Part shown: positions 42,840 to 56,528 of the stretch, in pieces
Layout of the letters: each line of letters begins with the position of its first letter
Position numbering within the stretch: the first letter of the stretch is position 1
From: Dinochytrium kinnereticum
Taxonomy: Eukaryota > Chytridiomycota > Chytridiomycetes > Chytridiales > Chytridiaceae
Reading direction: 5' to 3'
DNA: 61,623 bases
Assembly: GCA_027604005.1 (NCBI GenBank)
Contig: JADGJT010000107.1
Coordinates: forward strand, 1,923-63,545
Made by a program: the position numbers and the translations under genes
Notes under the pieces: generated by a model
The model's database searches: none
Seen by the model: the letters and a program-made list of their open reading frames with translations, nothing else
What the model was told of the DNA's origin: nothing

Positions 42840-43403
42840 CTAGTAATAACACTGACAACAAAAGCAGCAAAATAAGCATCCAAATATCCCATTTGGAGCC
42901 CCAGCAGGCCCTACAGCCGGTGCAAACTTCCCAGGCCTGGTCTTATTGGCTTTCGAGGCTTCCACATCCATCTGAACTTGCTGCTCCCATGCGCCGCTTC
43001 TCGTTGCTCTTGCGGAACCACTCTGTTGAGCCTGGTAGGAGTTTGGTTTGGAGTCTACCGCAGCTGTGTTGACGACTTCGGACCAGGGAATAGATCTAGG
43101 GTTGGCAGCCGCTGGAGGAGGTTTCACCATGTCATTCGAGGGTTGCTGGTTATGCGAATGGGTTTGATAGTGCGGCAGTGATTGCGAGCTATGGTAAGTC
43201 GGGTAGGAGGGGTGGTCGATGGATTTATGGCTGCGGCTGTTGCTTTCGGGATGGTTGAGGGCATGGTTTTGCTCTTGAGAGGAGGGATAGTGATCGTTGG
43301 ATGGAGTGTTGGTGGTGGACATATCTTCGGCGGTCGAGTGATGGGTGTGAGGGTAGTAAGGATCCTGCTGGCTTTGATGATTATTATGCTGGTGATGCTG
43401 CAT
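42840..43403 (-). CDS. Unrecognised His/Gln/Ser-rich protein with C-terminal cysteine cluster
   Basis: Single-exon ORF of 187 residues starting at an ATG. The first 90 residues are low-complexity (MQHHQHNNHQSQQDP onwards, rich in His, Ser, Pro and Tyr). The second half is less biased (NPRSIPWSEVVNTAAVDSKP, then WEQQVQMDVEASKANKTRPG). The extreme C-terminus is GIFGCLFCCFCCQCYY: six Cys within a short hydrophobic stretch. That pattern suits multiple S-palmitoylation or a CYSTM-like membrane tail, so membrane association is my inference. It is tandem with, and downstream of, the predicted membrane protein at 43674-44204. No function can be assigned. Confidence 0.5.
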   Translation of the reverse strand: MQHHQHNNHQSQQDPYYPHTHHSTAEDMSTTNTPSNDHYPSSQEQNHALNHPESNSRSHKSIDHPSYPTYHSSQSLPHYQTHSHNQQPSNDMVKPPPAAANPRSIPWSEVVNTAAVDSKPNSYQAQQSGSARATRSGAWEQQVQMDVEASKANKTRPGKFAPAVGPAGAPNGIFGCLFCCFCCQCYY

Positions 43404-43673
43404 GAAGACGAGGTGTCGTTGGATGTTGCGGCGTTGTGCTGGGGTCGTAAAGACAAGTTACTGATTTGAGACCTTTCTTTCGAACAAACTTTTGACTTGC
43501 CCTTTGCGTCCCCAAGCCAAAAACCTTCCATTCCATAAAGACACCTGCCTGAACTGAAGCCAGGCGCAAGACGTGCATGGCAACATCGCAGCGGTTGCTG
43601 AGCTTTCAGCGTTGGACGGGCAAGACGCGTTGCGTTTATTCGGAGTGCGTGCTGCCACTGCAAAAAGATTTAT

Positions 43674-44204
43674 TTACGCTGTAGGTGGTGAGGCCGACAC
43701 CTCCCGCATCAGGTCCTCAACATAGATTCCCCTCTTCGCCTCATCATCTCTCCACCTCCTCAGAGCCACCACCCCAAAAATGGCCCCAAGCACAACCATG
43801 CCACTCCCATACGCTGTCCAGAGGTAAGGGGAGAACCTCCTTGCCGCAACAGGATCCTGAATGTGATAAATAAACGTTGCCGAAGCTCTCCCTATCAGTG
43901 CACCACGATCCGCCGCAACGCTCTCGGACCAGCCCTTCATGGCTGACGCCGTCTCCGCTGCTGATATGGGTGTCCCACTGATCCGCGCTCGAGCCACCTG
44001 AAGTGATAAAGGTGTTGGAGGTTCCTCGCCCTTCCAGGCTGTTGAGGAGATGGCGTTTACTGCCCGTTCAATGGAGACGAGAGACCGCTCTTGGTCTTTG
44101 AGGTTCTTGGCGACGGCTTTTTGCTGAAGAATCTCTTCGCGGCGTTTGTGAAGCCGAGCTTCAAGCTCTGCTCCGGAGCTGTAAAAGTTGCCTAAAGATG
44201 TCAT
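43674..44204 (-). CDS. Unrecognised single-pass membrane protein
   Basis: Intronless 176-residue ORF from an ATG. Residues about 10-60 are a charged helix (EARLHKRREEILQQKAVAKN, predicted coiled coil). A neutral middle follows, then one clear membrane segment at about residues 127-147 (WTAYGSGMVVLGAIFGVVAL), flanked by basic RRWRDDEAKR and a short tail. The basic residues after the segment suggest the C-terminus stays on the cytosolic or matrix side. No family recognised. Confidence 0.55.
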   Translation of the reverse strand: MTSLGNFYSSGAELEARLHKRREEILQQKAVAKNLKDQERSLVSIERAVNAISSTAWKGEEPPTPLSLQVARARISGTPISAAETASAMKGWSESVAADRGALIGRASATFIYHIQDPVAARRFSPYLWTAYGSGMVVLGAIFGVVALRRWRDDEAKRGIYVEDLMREVSASPPTA

Positions 44205-44985
44205 GATGCTTCCTGTCTTTCTTCCTCAGACTTGAGTAGGTGAGATGTCGAGGTGGATTGAACGCCTTGCTCTGTGAGGCACAGCTGGCGTTGTGAGTGG
44301 AAAGAGGCCTTACTACTTGATGCTGTCTTTTTCTTGGACGGCGATATTGGGAAATCAGATCGGAGATAGCCGCACGTTCCGCCTTGCTTGACCACTGTCG
44401 CCTTCAGTCGATGCGTATGAAGTCCTGTTCGATGGGAAGTTATGGATGGGGATTGCTGCTGCTGATCCCACCACCTTTTTATTGTTTTTTAACAAATCAG
44501 TGGCACGGCAGCAACGGAAAGCGGAAAGAGCGGAAAGCGCGGAAACGCTGGTTACTGGCGTAGGGCAATAGAACTGACACAATTTCGCCCTTTACACCTG
44601 CTCGCAGCCCATCCAAACAGTAAAGAATAGCCGCATTCGGCTGCTGAAAAACTCATCGGAATGCTAAAACAAAAGGCTCCATTTATTTGACAGCCCTACA
44701 GAAAACAACATCCGTACACAGAACGACTAGACGGTCCCAAACGGCTTCCTACTTTCAATTACAAAGACGGACTACACTCAAGAACCACCAACATCAATCC
44801 CGCCAGCGGATCCCCTCACCACTGGGTAAAAGCCAGCAAATGAATGAACAACTCTTAAGACATTGCTGAAACAAAAAAATATTCCATCCTTTCGCTAACT
44901 CAAACCCATCCACGCGCCAACCCCAGCAAAAGAAAGCCAACTCAGACAAGCCAGAAGTAAATAATGACTTTGGGAGGCGTGACGT
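44205..44985. other. Intergenic region between the membrane-protein gene and the ubiquitin-eL40 gene
   Basis: About 780 bp, upstream of the minus-strand membrane-protein gene and downstream of the minus-strand ubiquitin-eL40 gene. A minus-strand open frame at 44201-44395 ends just at the membrane-protein start but has only a GTG, not an ATG, at its head. Nothing else was identified. Confidence 0.4.
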
Positions 44986-46451
<1,466 letters not shown>

Positions 46452-49400
46452 ATGGAAGTGGAGGCGGACGGCATGGCTGCTGAAGGGGCCAATAGGACTG
46501 ATAGTCTACTGGAGGAATCAGAAGGAAAAATGGAAGATGCATATGCCGCCGAAGAGGACACGTTGCTGGATATGCAGGACAATGAAAGCGACGGCTCCAG
46601 CGAGGAAGAAAGTGGTGAAGAATTGACCACTGGCAACCACCCCAAAGGGGAAGTGCCTCGAGGAGGATTGGAGCAAGAAACCATACTCGTCGTCCCATGG
46701 AGACGCATAAAGCACATAATCCAGCCTTTGGCGTCTAGGACCCCAGCTCCACCCTCCACAAATAACGGTGGCCATACTCAGGGTGCTGGAGCTTTGATAC
46801 GGAAAAGGCGCACTGCTGGGAACACACGTCCTAACACGAACAACAAGCTACCTTCCGGTCCAGGAAAGGGACAGGAGGAGGACTTAAAAGAGCGACCCGA
46901 AACACAGATAGGACCACGGAACGACGTTCCTCCTCCCACCCGCGAAGTAAACTGGGCTGATGGTGAACCAACACAACGACAGCAACATCAACAACGAAAA
47001 CTATCTCTCCTTCGTCGCCCTTCCACGAAACCTGGCCATGACGTCGAATCTTTTCCAACTCCTGAAATCTCATCTTCTACCTCTGAAGGTGAAGATAATG
47101 ATGGCGATGATGACGACAGCGGCTTCCGGAACCGACATCACCCCGCGCGTGGCTCAACTCTTGTAGCCATCACCATTCCTCACGGGTTCCAGCAGCTTCG
47201 GACGCTCCTCATGCCCAAGCCAACGCTGAAATCGGTTATTTACGTCTCGTCCACTAATAATGATGCCTTTGCGGCTTTGGATTCACATGGTGTTCATCTC
47301 GTTCGGGGGACTGTAAGGGTTATGAATTTGACCACTCAAGGAGGCGTTGATGGAAAGGGAAGGGATATTGGAAGTAGTCCGGTTGCTGGATTGAGTCGGT
47401 GGATTTATGTTAGAAAATGGAGGATGACTATTATTGCGACATTGCATCTTGAGTTGAAGATTTTGGGTTTGGGGATGGAGGTAGTATCAAGCGTTTCCAG
47501 TGTCAAACCAGTTCTTAGGTCGGTCTTTATTGCTCTTGTATTGATTGCTTTTTCCGGTCCCGCTTTCGGTCTTTCTCTCCGCTTTTAAACTGAACATTTT
47601 CCTGACCTTTCGCGCCTATTATCTCAATTTCTTCAACATTCATTGGCTTTTCTTTAATATTTGCGGTGTGGACTGTTGCATAAACATGTTAGTCTTGAGT
47701 TCAATGAAGATCGCGAGGAGCTCATTGCTGGAGGTGTGGGAAATATTCGGGTTAGTTACAAATTCTGGTCTGTTGTTTGAGGACAAGTATTTTCTAACGC
47801 ATTGCTTACGGGATGTCTTCTGGCAGATTTGGTCGTTTACAAAAACATCGTAAGTTCTGTGTTTTAGTAATCTATTTTCTAATACCTTATATTAATAGTA
47901 TGGTGGCCTATCAATTCTCTGGGCCCCGGCTTATCATTGACGATCTGGCTACAGACGAATGGGTTACGCATACAATGTATCATCGAAAAAACAACCGCTT
48001 ATATGCAGCATGCGAGAACCATATCATGGTTGCTATATCAATTCCTCCTATAGCTAACTCTGTTTAAAGATCTATGACTACAACACTGGCAAACGGATCG
48101 AAGGCATCAGAAACGCTCATGAACTTTCTATAAGCGCCATGTGTATTTACGAGCCCCTTGAGTACCTCATCACAGGCTCAAGAGATTCTGCGAGTAAGAC
48201 CGTCGTTATCTATCGCCTTTTTCATTGATTTATTTTTTTTAGTTAAGGTTTGGACGAGGCATGGATACCTTATCTTGGAGCTTAAGGACCACTCCAATGC
48301 TCCTGTTACTGGTTTGGCAATTCCAAACTCTGCGCTTCAGGGGTCCCCTTCTACACCATCTTCTTCACCCCCGCCTTTGCCATTTTTGGTTTCTACTTCT
48401 ATGGATGGGACTATTAGGATGTGGAACTTAGAGGCGGGACATTGTGTTTATCGGTAGGAAATCATTCTGAACTCGACCTAGGTTTCTTCGACAATTTTCC
48501 TTGTATCTTTAGCAATATTTCGTTCTCGTTTTCTGTCTAGTAACAGTCTTTTCCGCTAACATCTACCACGACTCATCGGTTTCTCACCCACTACAATAAA
48601 AAAATCTACTCTTAAACCAGTCTCGAGACCCCCCAAGAATGTCTCGGTCTCGGCTGGATGCGGCGTGATATCTTCTATCACTACTCCCGCGACAGAGTCA
48701 CCGTTTGGAATCTTAATAGATATTACTCTACTTTCAGCTATCTCAATAGTCAAGTCACGCACTTATCTCGAGTAGAGTTGAAGAATCGGCCAGCCAGGAT
48801 TTTAGCGGCTGCCGCTGACGGATCTATTCGGCTATTGAGCCCAGTTACTGGAGTGGTGCTTTCGACTGCCTTTCCGGTGATGAAGGAGACTTTTATTTCG
48901 GGGGTGGAGTATGATCTGGCGACAGGTTTGTGCTTACTGCTTTTTTCGGTTCTGTTCTTCGAGTCATTTTAGTGCTGCAGCTGCGCTGGTATGTTGATGT
49001 TAATCTCCCTTATTCAGATATCCTCTGGACGCTTAGCACGGCCGGGGACATCGCCGTCTACTCTTGCAGAACAAATCCCTGTCAAATCATCGACGAATGG
49101 AAATTCATAGGTAAGCTCAAAAGACCTGTGATGTAATCTGATCAAGTCATTAGCCGGCCGCGAACGTATCACCTGCTTTAGCGCCCTCCGCGCCGCTCCT
49201 GCTAGATTAAGCAGCAAAATGGGATCCGACAACGAGATGATTAAAACGGGGACTTCTGCCGCGTCTCTTGGAGTCCCTGCGCACCCGGTGTTCGGGTTAA
49301 TCGCAGGGACGGACACAGGACAAATATTGATGCTTGATTCTAGAAGTGGTAAACAGGAGATTTTGGTGCAGGCTCATACGGCGGATATAACGGGGATCTG

Positions 49401-52400
49401 TTGTATAAGTTCGAATATGAGCCTGGTGACTTCAGCGTCTGGTTTGTTTTTTCCCCTTGATTCTTTCTTTTGTTCTGCACCATGCGTTGCGTTTTTACTG
49501 TGGCCATTGGGAGAATTTTTTCATGCTCATGTATTTGGGTTCAGAATTATTATCTCTTAAAACATCTGTTATGTCGAGAAAGCCCACTAACATTTATCGT
49601 TGGTGACCACTTTGTTTTGAACAGATGGAACTATAAAAATGTGGAGAATATACTTTACAGAGTATGCTACCGCGGCTGCTACCCATTCTTCCGATACCGC
49701 CCGAGATATCTCCACACCAAACAAAGACGGAGGTGATATCCTCCTCGAAAGCCTTCGAACTCAACAAGGACCTCTCCTCTCTATCGTACCAATATCATCT
49801 ATTTCTTCCCATTTTTCCCTTACCCTTCCCTCATGTGTATCAACAGCAATGTGCTTTTCGTTAAAAAGCGGGACACTTGCTATTGGAACCGACATATCCC
49901 AACTACTTGTTTATCGCGGAACGGCAGAAGGGGGGGTTGATGGGCTGACCAGGAGACACCCTGCGGATGAGGATCACACAAAGACCATTACGAGTATCTC
50001 TTGTTTGGAGGCCTTGGGGCTCTTTGCTACATCAAGTTTGGATGGGACGGTCAAAATTTGGGATTCTAGTGAGAGCGCACTTGTTCGGTAAGTTACGTTT
50101 CCGCGGGCTGTATGGTTAAGGCTCAAACACATCATCTAATTACTTTTCGGCAGAGAAATTCAATTTAATGAACCTTTGTCTTCTGTGGCGTTCTGCAACC
50201 GTCGCGGGGACCTGCTCGTCGGTATGTCTGACCAAATTGCTTTAGTGAAACTCCAGGACTACTTGCCCGCCCACTACCTTGGTCTTCTTCTCAATCATGG
50301 CGATGCATGGCCCGACGATCCAGTCGAATACCCTCATAAGTTTGATTCTGGCTTAGACTTTTGGGAAATGTATCGCGAGGGGCTTGAGCAGAATGGAGCG
50401 GATATGAGCCATTGGCATGTTCAAAACAAAAAGCAGAAGAGAGTTTTTGATGAGGATACGATGAAGCGAATTGAGGAGTTAGAGAAGAAGAGGGCGATCG
50501 CGGAGGCGGTAAGAACGGAGTTATTAAGCAGTCTAAGCAGTCGATTCTTATCTTTCTCTTTTATTTTAGAACCGGCGGAAAAGGAAGTTACTTAGGGAAA
50601 AAGAAATTGAAAGGCTAAAGCAGCAAGTCCTCTACACAGTTCAAGCCCCGATAGATGGATATGACGGAAATGGAAGAGCCCAAACGCGTGGTACTCCGAA
50701 AGCCGATAATATTGAGGAGGAGGATGAGGATGATATGGAGTCCTCTGGTGACGCCACAACTAGTGAAGGAAACAGTCAGGGGGATAGCAAAAATGACTTT
50801 GAGGAGGGGAGACTTGACAGAATGTTTTCCGAGATCGAGGACGAAGAAGTTAATTTTAAAAGACTTGCTGGGAAAGAAAAGGCGAAGCAGGCGATGGCAT
50901 CGTTTAAAAAATCTGAGAAACCGGAAGCAAATGCAAAGAAGTTAAAGGTAAAGGTCAACCTTTGTCGGGTGGTTTTAATATGTATCGTGACAATCAGGAA
51001 ATGTATGGCCTGGATCGGGGAAGACGCGGCAGCATTGCTGTTTCAAGTTCAAGGGGCCCCGGTGAAGGGTTCGGTGATTACTCCCGTGAAGACGATGAGA
51101 ACGGTGGAGCTGGTGGAAACAGCTCTGGTCCTCAGCTTCGCCTCAAATTTACACTTCCTCAGGTTACAGGAACAGAGGGAGGAGCGAGGCGTAAGTTTGA
51201 ATCTAACGCGTTTTCTGAATATATATTCTCTCATTCTAAACCACGATTATTTCTATAGAGACTGGCCCGCTCCGGACATTCCAGGAGATTAACTCGGATC
51301 GACTGGGGAATATGGCACCTCACCCAGTTCGTCTGGAACGCCACTCAACAGTCAACGAGGTTCCTGAAAAGACTGCGGCTGAGCTCCGAAATGACCAAAT
51401 CCAAGCAGCTCGAATGGCGGCTATGGCTGAGGTCGCAAATCCCTTTGCGAAGGTATCAGCAGCATCAAACACAGGCGGTGGTAGCTACAACTATGACCTT
51501 AGCCAACCTTCTGTAGGTGGGGGAGCACACAAAGAAACAGCACCCGTAAAGCACTGGGTCCGAGAACGGATGGCGAAGATGGGGATCCTACCAAACTCTG
51601 TCGTGACAGCTCAAATTCAGGAAGATAAGCGCCGAAAGCAGCGAGAGATGCAAGAAGAGAGAGAGAGAAAGGAGAAGGAAAAGCAGAACGCTGCTCAGGC
51701 ATTGAGCTTAAATCCATTTGAGAGGCCGAAACATCTACAATCTCGCAGACCCAAGAAACCTGAGCTTATTATTGAGATGGGGGAGAAGGAGGAGGCGCAT
51801 GTTGACCTTCAGGATGATGTTGAAGAAGAGAAGGAACATGATAAGGACAAGGAAGCTTTAAAACAGAAGGAAGCGCTGGAAAGGCTAAAAAAGATCGAGC
51901 TTGAGGAGCGAGCCGCTGCTGCTGAACGTGCCTTGGAGAAGGAGAGAGAGGCAGCGATGGAGCTTGCTAAGAGGCGAGAAAGGGAGAGACTGGAGAGAGA
52001 GGAGGCTGAGGCACTAGAACGGGCTCGTAAAGAAGAAGAGGAGAGGCTTCAGAGAGAGGCGGAAGAGCTAGCGAGAGCTGCGGCCGAGGCTGCTAGGCTT
52101 GCTAAGCTAAACTATCTTCAGCAAGAAGCAACAAAACAAGAGGACGAAGAGCGGCCACCGTCCCCTGAAAAAAATCCTACTCTTCCTACCATCAAAGATC
52201 TTCGAGATCGCATGCCATTAGCCCAACCAAAACCTCTCAAAAAGAAAATGCCTCAAGCACCTCCCCCGACAGACCCAAAATCCAAACCTGACCCTCCGCG
52301 GAAATTCACTTTCCCCGAACGTCCTAAGCGCGAGCCAATTGCCAGACCGGAAACTGTTAAAGTCACTTTAAGTGAAAGCTCTTCAGTAGAGTCTGTTCAA

Positions 52401-54204
52401 CCTGTGGTAGATACTAGGCCCGAAACGGCTCTGTCGGCTAGCACGGGATTCCCGACCCCTGAGGAAACTTTTACGCCGGAAGACATGATGGAAAAGAAAC
52501 TGGAGGCGAAGCACGCGTGGGGCCTTTTTGAGAAGGCTAGCAAGGGAGATGAGGATATGGTTATTCCGACTATACAGTCCTTTGATGATGTTAGCCCGGA
52601 ATTTTCGAAGGTTATAAATAATTTCTGGTTCCCGGGACTTGGGGTGAGTTTGATTCGTAGAGTTGATATTCACAATGCAAGCCATTGGCCCGGAATTTAT
52701 AACCCATTTATTTCTTAGGGCCGCGAAGTAAACCTTCGAAACATTATCGATGTCCTCTTCAAATTGATGCGTAATGGTCTATGGTCCGAGAAATGCGAGG
52801 CGTCTAAAGCAGTTCTCTACCTCTATCACACGTTCGAGCGAGATTTCTTGGATCCAATGACCACACTTATCTACCCACAATTGGAATTTACAAACGATGA
52901 AGCATGGCAGTTTCGAGCACAGATGTGTTTGAATTTGGTTGGGTATAAAATTTATCATCACGATGTTATTCAGGGGTTGATTTGTAGACTAAATGATAAA
53001 GTTGAGGCCGTTAGGTGAGTGACATTTTTTTTCTTCTCTGCAGTTCTGCTTAATTGCTTGTTTGTTTTTCTCGCATGAGTTTTCTCCTTTTGCGTGTAAC
53101 TAGCGGGCTTTTGGGCTTGTTTTTTTCGTTTATCATTCGTTGTTGATTTCTTTACTTTAAAAATATGGTCTCAATCTTTCTCTCATACCAGGAAAATTGC
53201 AAAAAAGAGTCTCGCACATTTCGGGATCAATTCGAAAAGTTCCTTGAGGAGTGCAATGGTGGAGCTTCATATGCTGCCTCATGAAACATCATTGGAAAAG
53301 TCTGATTGGCTTGATGTGAGTATCAAACCTTCACTGTAACTATCTGAGCAGTTAATATGGGATCACAAATGCAACTATCGTGATTTCCCTCATCCATGAT
53401 TCTTCATTCTAATTTGTCTTTCTCAATTATCAAATCATCTTCGACCTCATAATGAAGATTCTCTTGGAACGCATGAACAAGCAACTCGCCAATCGAATTC
53501 TCGAAACTAACGACGTTATCTTAAAATGGCGTAACCTTGTCCACCCCTCCATTCAAGGCCACGACTTTTCTCGTCCCCCATCATCTTGGGTAACCCTAGT
53601 CCGCCCAACCTCATCCCAACACGAAGCTAACAGCGAAGAAGCCGTCATGGAAGCTATCCGTAACACCGGATGGGGAGCTCCATTAGGAAAGCTTAAACCT
53701 GGCGGAATGGGAAGTCGAATGATCGGAGGGAGGTTTTTGTCAAAGGCGAATATTTCAAAGAGTATAGTGGGTATTGTAGGGAGTCAGAGGGTTGGAGCGT
53801 CGAGTATAAGTTTATCGATGGGTTCAGGGCAGAATGGATTATTATCGACGACAAGGGCTGTAGAGTTTCCTATGCATGCCAGTAGAATGGCGTCAGGAAT
53901 TCGACTGGCCATTGCCACCGAACGACAGGCTCAACAGAATCATCATCATAATACCAATGGGGGACTTTTGACCATTATGGGATCTGAAAAAGTCACTCCC
54001 GAGAATGATGAGGGTCAAGCCCGGATGGTGGTTCAAACACCCGGAGGAGGGTTTCGGACATCAAGACCCGGGTCGATGGGACCGGATTTGCCGAGGATTA
54101 TGGTAGAGGTAGAGGAGGGGACGTTCAATCCTAAGGCCTGGTCGGATACTGGAACGGTGGTTGAAGGTGGCGGTGGTAAGCGCGTGGGTTTTATGGTTGG
54201 CTAG
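46452..54204 (+). CDS. Large WD40 / coiled-coil / helical-repeat protein, WDR97- or WDR87-like (ciliary by homology)
   Basis: One long multi-exon gene. The N-terminus is acidic and Pro/Gly-rich, then WD repeats run from about 47180 to 50250: GVGNIRIWSFTKTSMVAYQF, AMCIYEPLEYLITGSRDS, LVSTSMDGTIRMWNLEAGHC, FATSSLDGTVKIWDSS. After the propeller comes LVKLQDYLPAHYLGLLLNHG plus DAWPDDPVEYPHKFDSG, a segment I associate with WDR87/WDR97. A strongly charged coiled coil follows (about 51600-52130, ERERLEREEAEALERARKEE). Next is a helical domain with LFKLMRNGLWSEKCEASKAV and LYLYHTF, then HHDVIQGLICRLNDKVEAVR, resembling armadillo/HEAT repeats. It ends Gly-rich at 54204. Domain content is clear; the orthologue name is an inference, and a fusion of two neighbouring genes near 50650 is not excluded. 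Confidence 0.7.
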
Positions 54205-55734
54205 GTGCTCCTGGCTGAGAAAAGGGTTTGATTATATTGATTATTCGACTGCTAGATAGCACATGTAACTAGACATTTATTTAGCTTGATATTTTTATGT
54301 AATGAATAGTGTATTTTATTTATTTTATTTTTTGTGTATCGCTTAGTGCGTCTTCCTTGCAGCAATACCAAATAGAACTAAAAATACAACGAAAGCACCT
54401 GGACCTGTCACATAGTAGCAGCAGAGCAAGAAAAGAAGCAAACAGAAAAGAATTGATGCAGAATATATGTAACGAAAACAAAGACGAGATGTCAGAATGA
54501 AGAAAGGCAGCAAACTAAGGGAAAAAAAACAACCAAGTAACGACCAACAGGCGAAAGGCAATTCATCAGAATAATAAATTACATAAAGGAGAAAATAGCA
54601 GAACTGTCCTTAGCATGATCACAATCTAAAACAGCAAATGATCAACCAATTCAGTTCTTGACTCCAATTCAAACAAAAAAAAGGAAGTCGAAATGTTCCC
54701 CACCAATAGCTTCTACCCTTCATCAACTTATCTGGAATGCCAACCACATTATGATCCCATCTTTCAGCCATTCTATGTTGTATTTAGGTGATAGGTGAGA
54801 GCCTTCTTTCTCCTTTCTTTAAAATGTTCTAAGAATAGTTAAAAAACAACGACAAAGGAGAGCCGATTGGCATTATAATGAAAGTAAACAAAATGAGTCT
54901 TGGTTTTATATGTACAAAACTGCGATGATGCCAGCCATGAATATAAAAAACCTTCGTAATATAAGGAAATAGAGGAGATTTCAAAAAAAAAAAAACAACA
55001 ACAAAAAACAAACAAAACCAAAAAAACAACAACATCGGTTCTGCGTTCTGATACTGGAATATATTCAGATAAAGGTTTTCTAATACCTTGTTTTCCTACC
55101 GAAGATAAACCGATTTCATTCAATGATATCTTCTGATGTAACACCTATGCTAGTAAAAGCATCCTGTTGTTGCGTTGATGCAAGAGACTGTCCAAACCTG
55201 CCACACCAACGATATATTATTTAACAAATAGTGCCACTACGCCGACGCCAAAAATAATAGGCGCAAACAAGATATCAATAAATAATGAAATAATAATCAA
55301 CGGCAAGGCACTGGTTGGTTTTAGGCTGCTGTTACTTTGCTTGATCCATATGTCGACTAATTCCTACCTGATACTAATCGCTCTTACCACGCGCTTAAGT
55401 GTGAAACTCCTTTCGGCCTGATGAAAAAGAGAACGAGGGATTATAAATTGTAGCCACTATCCTTGCGAGGGAACATTTTCTATTTCATAAGTCTCAACTT
55501 GCAAAAAAGAATCCACCAAAATACGTAAAAGCGCTGCAAATAGAAACACCCAAGAGGTCTTTTTGAACAATAATCAAAAAACAAAACAAACATAAACAGA
55601 TAAAGCAGACAAAAGCCAAAAAAAGCTCAAAGCTCAACGCCTTTTCATCATTTCACGCGACCACTTTAGCATTTCCTATGCACCACATCAACTCGAGAAA
55701 AACGGGGATAGACAAAGGCATTCTTTTCCAGCCC
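54205..55734. other. 1.5-kb AT-rich intergenic region
   Basis: Lies between the 3' ends of the WDR97-like gene (+) and the MAPEG gene (-). It contains A-rich and CAA-type simple repeats near 54980-55035. On the minus strand, open pieces at about 55123-55679 can be spliced in several frame-consistent ways, but the alternatives conflict and match nothing I know. I see no supported gene. Confidence 0.4.
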
Positions 55735-56528
55735 TCAAAGAGTCAAAGCACCCGCAACCCCGTTAATCACAAATCCAAAGACCGACAGCCACGTGGACAT
55801 CCAGGCGATGGCTCTGGCAGGTTGAAGGCCCTTGGCGTAAACGTAGGTGTGGGTGTACCTATAGGCAAAGAAGAAGTTGTTAAAAAGAGATGCAGTCAAA
55901 TAAAGAGGATTAGCTTGCCTTGCCGCGACGAACGCCAGACTGAGAATGCTGTGGGTGGTGGCCGAGTAAGGGGTCAAGAGGGATCCGTACCTTTTTGTTT
56001 AGAAAAGCAAAGGGGAAGGCCGTTAGGTTGAGTGAAAAACATATGCTAATGTTAGGTCTGGAACTGAAAACTCACATGGCGACAAGTCCCATAGGAATGT
56101 TTTCAATATCGTTCATCACAATCCTCTGCCACCTCAAATCATCGAGCCTTCAAACGAAAGAAAATAAGCGAGGTGTAAACATGGACTTTAAACTCCAACA
56201 GATGAACGGACTTTGCCTTCTTTGCCTTAGCATCATCGACATTGACGGCATCAACCCCAAACGACTGCTCCCTCCCCTTCCCCATCTTCTTGTTAAGCTT
56301 GAGGGCAGTGTCCTCGGGAGGACGGGAACCTGCAGCGAAGCGCTTCCCACCTTGGATGGTGATCGTGACAACTGGCGAAAGATCAGGTGTGAGGAGAGGA
56401 GGTGGACTGCAGGGAGTTCAGGGGGTTAGGAGCGTATACGTACATAGCTTGACGATGATCAGCGCGGTGGCGATGGCGGTGGTCTTAAGGGCCCCCTTGT
56501 CGAGGGCGAGCTGAATGGCAGACGACAT
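55735..56528 (-). CDS. MAPEG-family membrane enzyme (microsomal glutathione transferase / prostaglandin E synthase-like)
   Basis: Small four-helix membrane protein, probably a glutathione-dependent transferase or peroxidase of the ER. Five exons (56444-56528, 56212-56371, 56076-56147, 55919-55990, 55735-55858) give 170 residues. The first helix is LKTTAIATALIIVKLFV. The loop AAGSRPPEDTAL matches the family RPPED. The signature helix has QRIVMNDIENIPMGLVAM, like the conserved R-x3-ND-x-EN. The third and fourth helices hold YTHTYVYAKGLQPARAIAW. Removing a 60-bp GC-AG intron (55859-55918) restores the usual AARYTHTY junction. Left in, it adds 20 residues without a stop. Introns use GTACGT, GTCCGT, GTGAGT and GCAAGC donors. 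The exact substrate is unknown. Confidence 0.85.

Noticed and set aside
44201..44395. Minus-strand open frame ending at the start codon of the membrane-protein gene (ATGA-style overlap), possible uORF
   Set aside because: It begins with GTG and contains no ATG, so it is not a credible uORF; the overlap is probably chance.
55123..55679. Minus-strand pieces that can be spliced into a small protein
   Set aside because: Several mutually exclusive splice combinations give equally protein-like results in this AT-rich DNA and none matches a known family.
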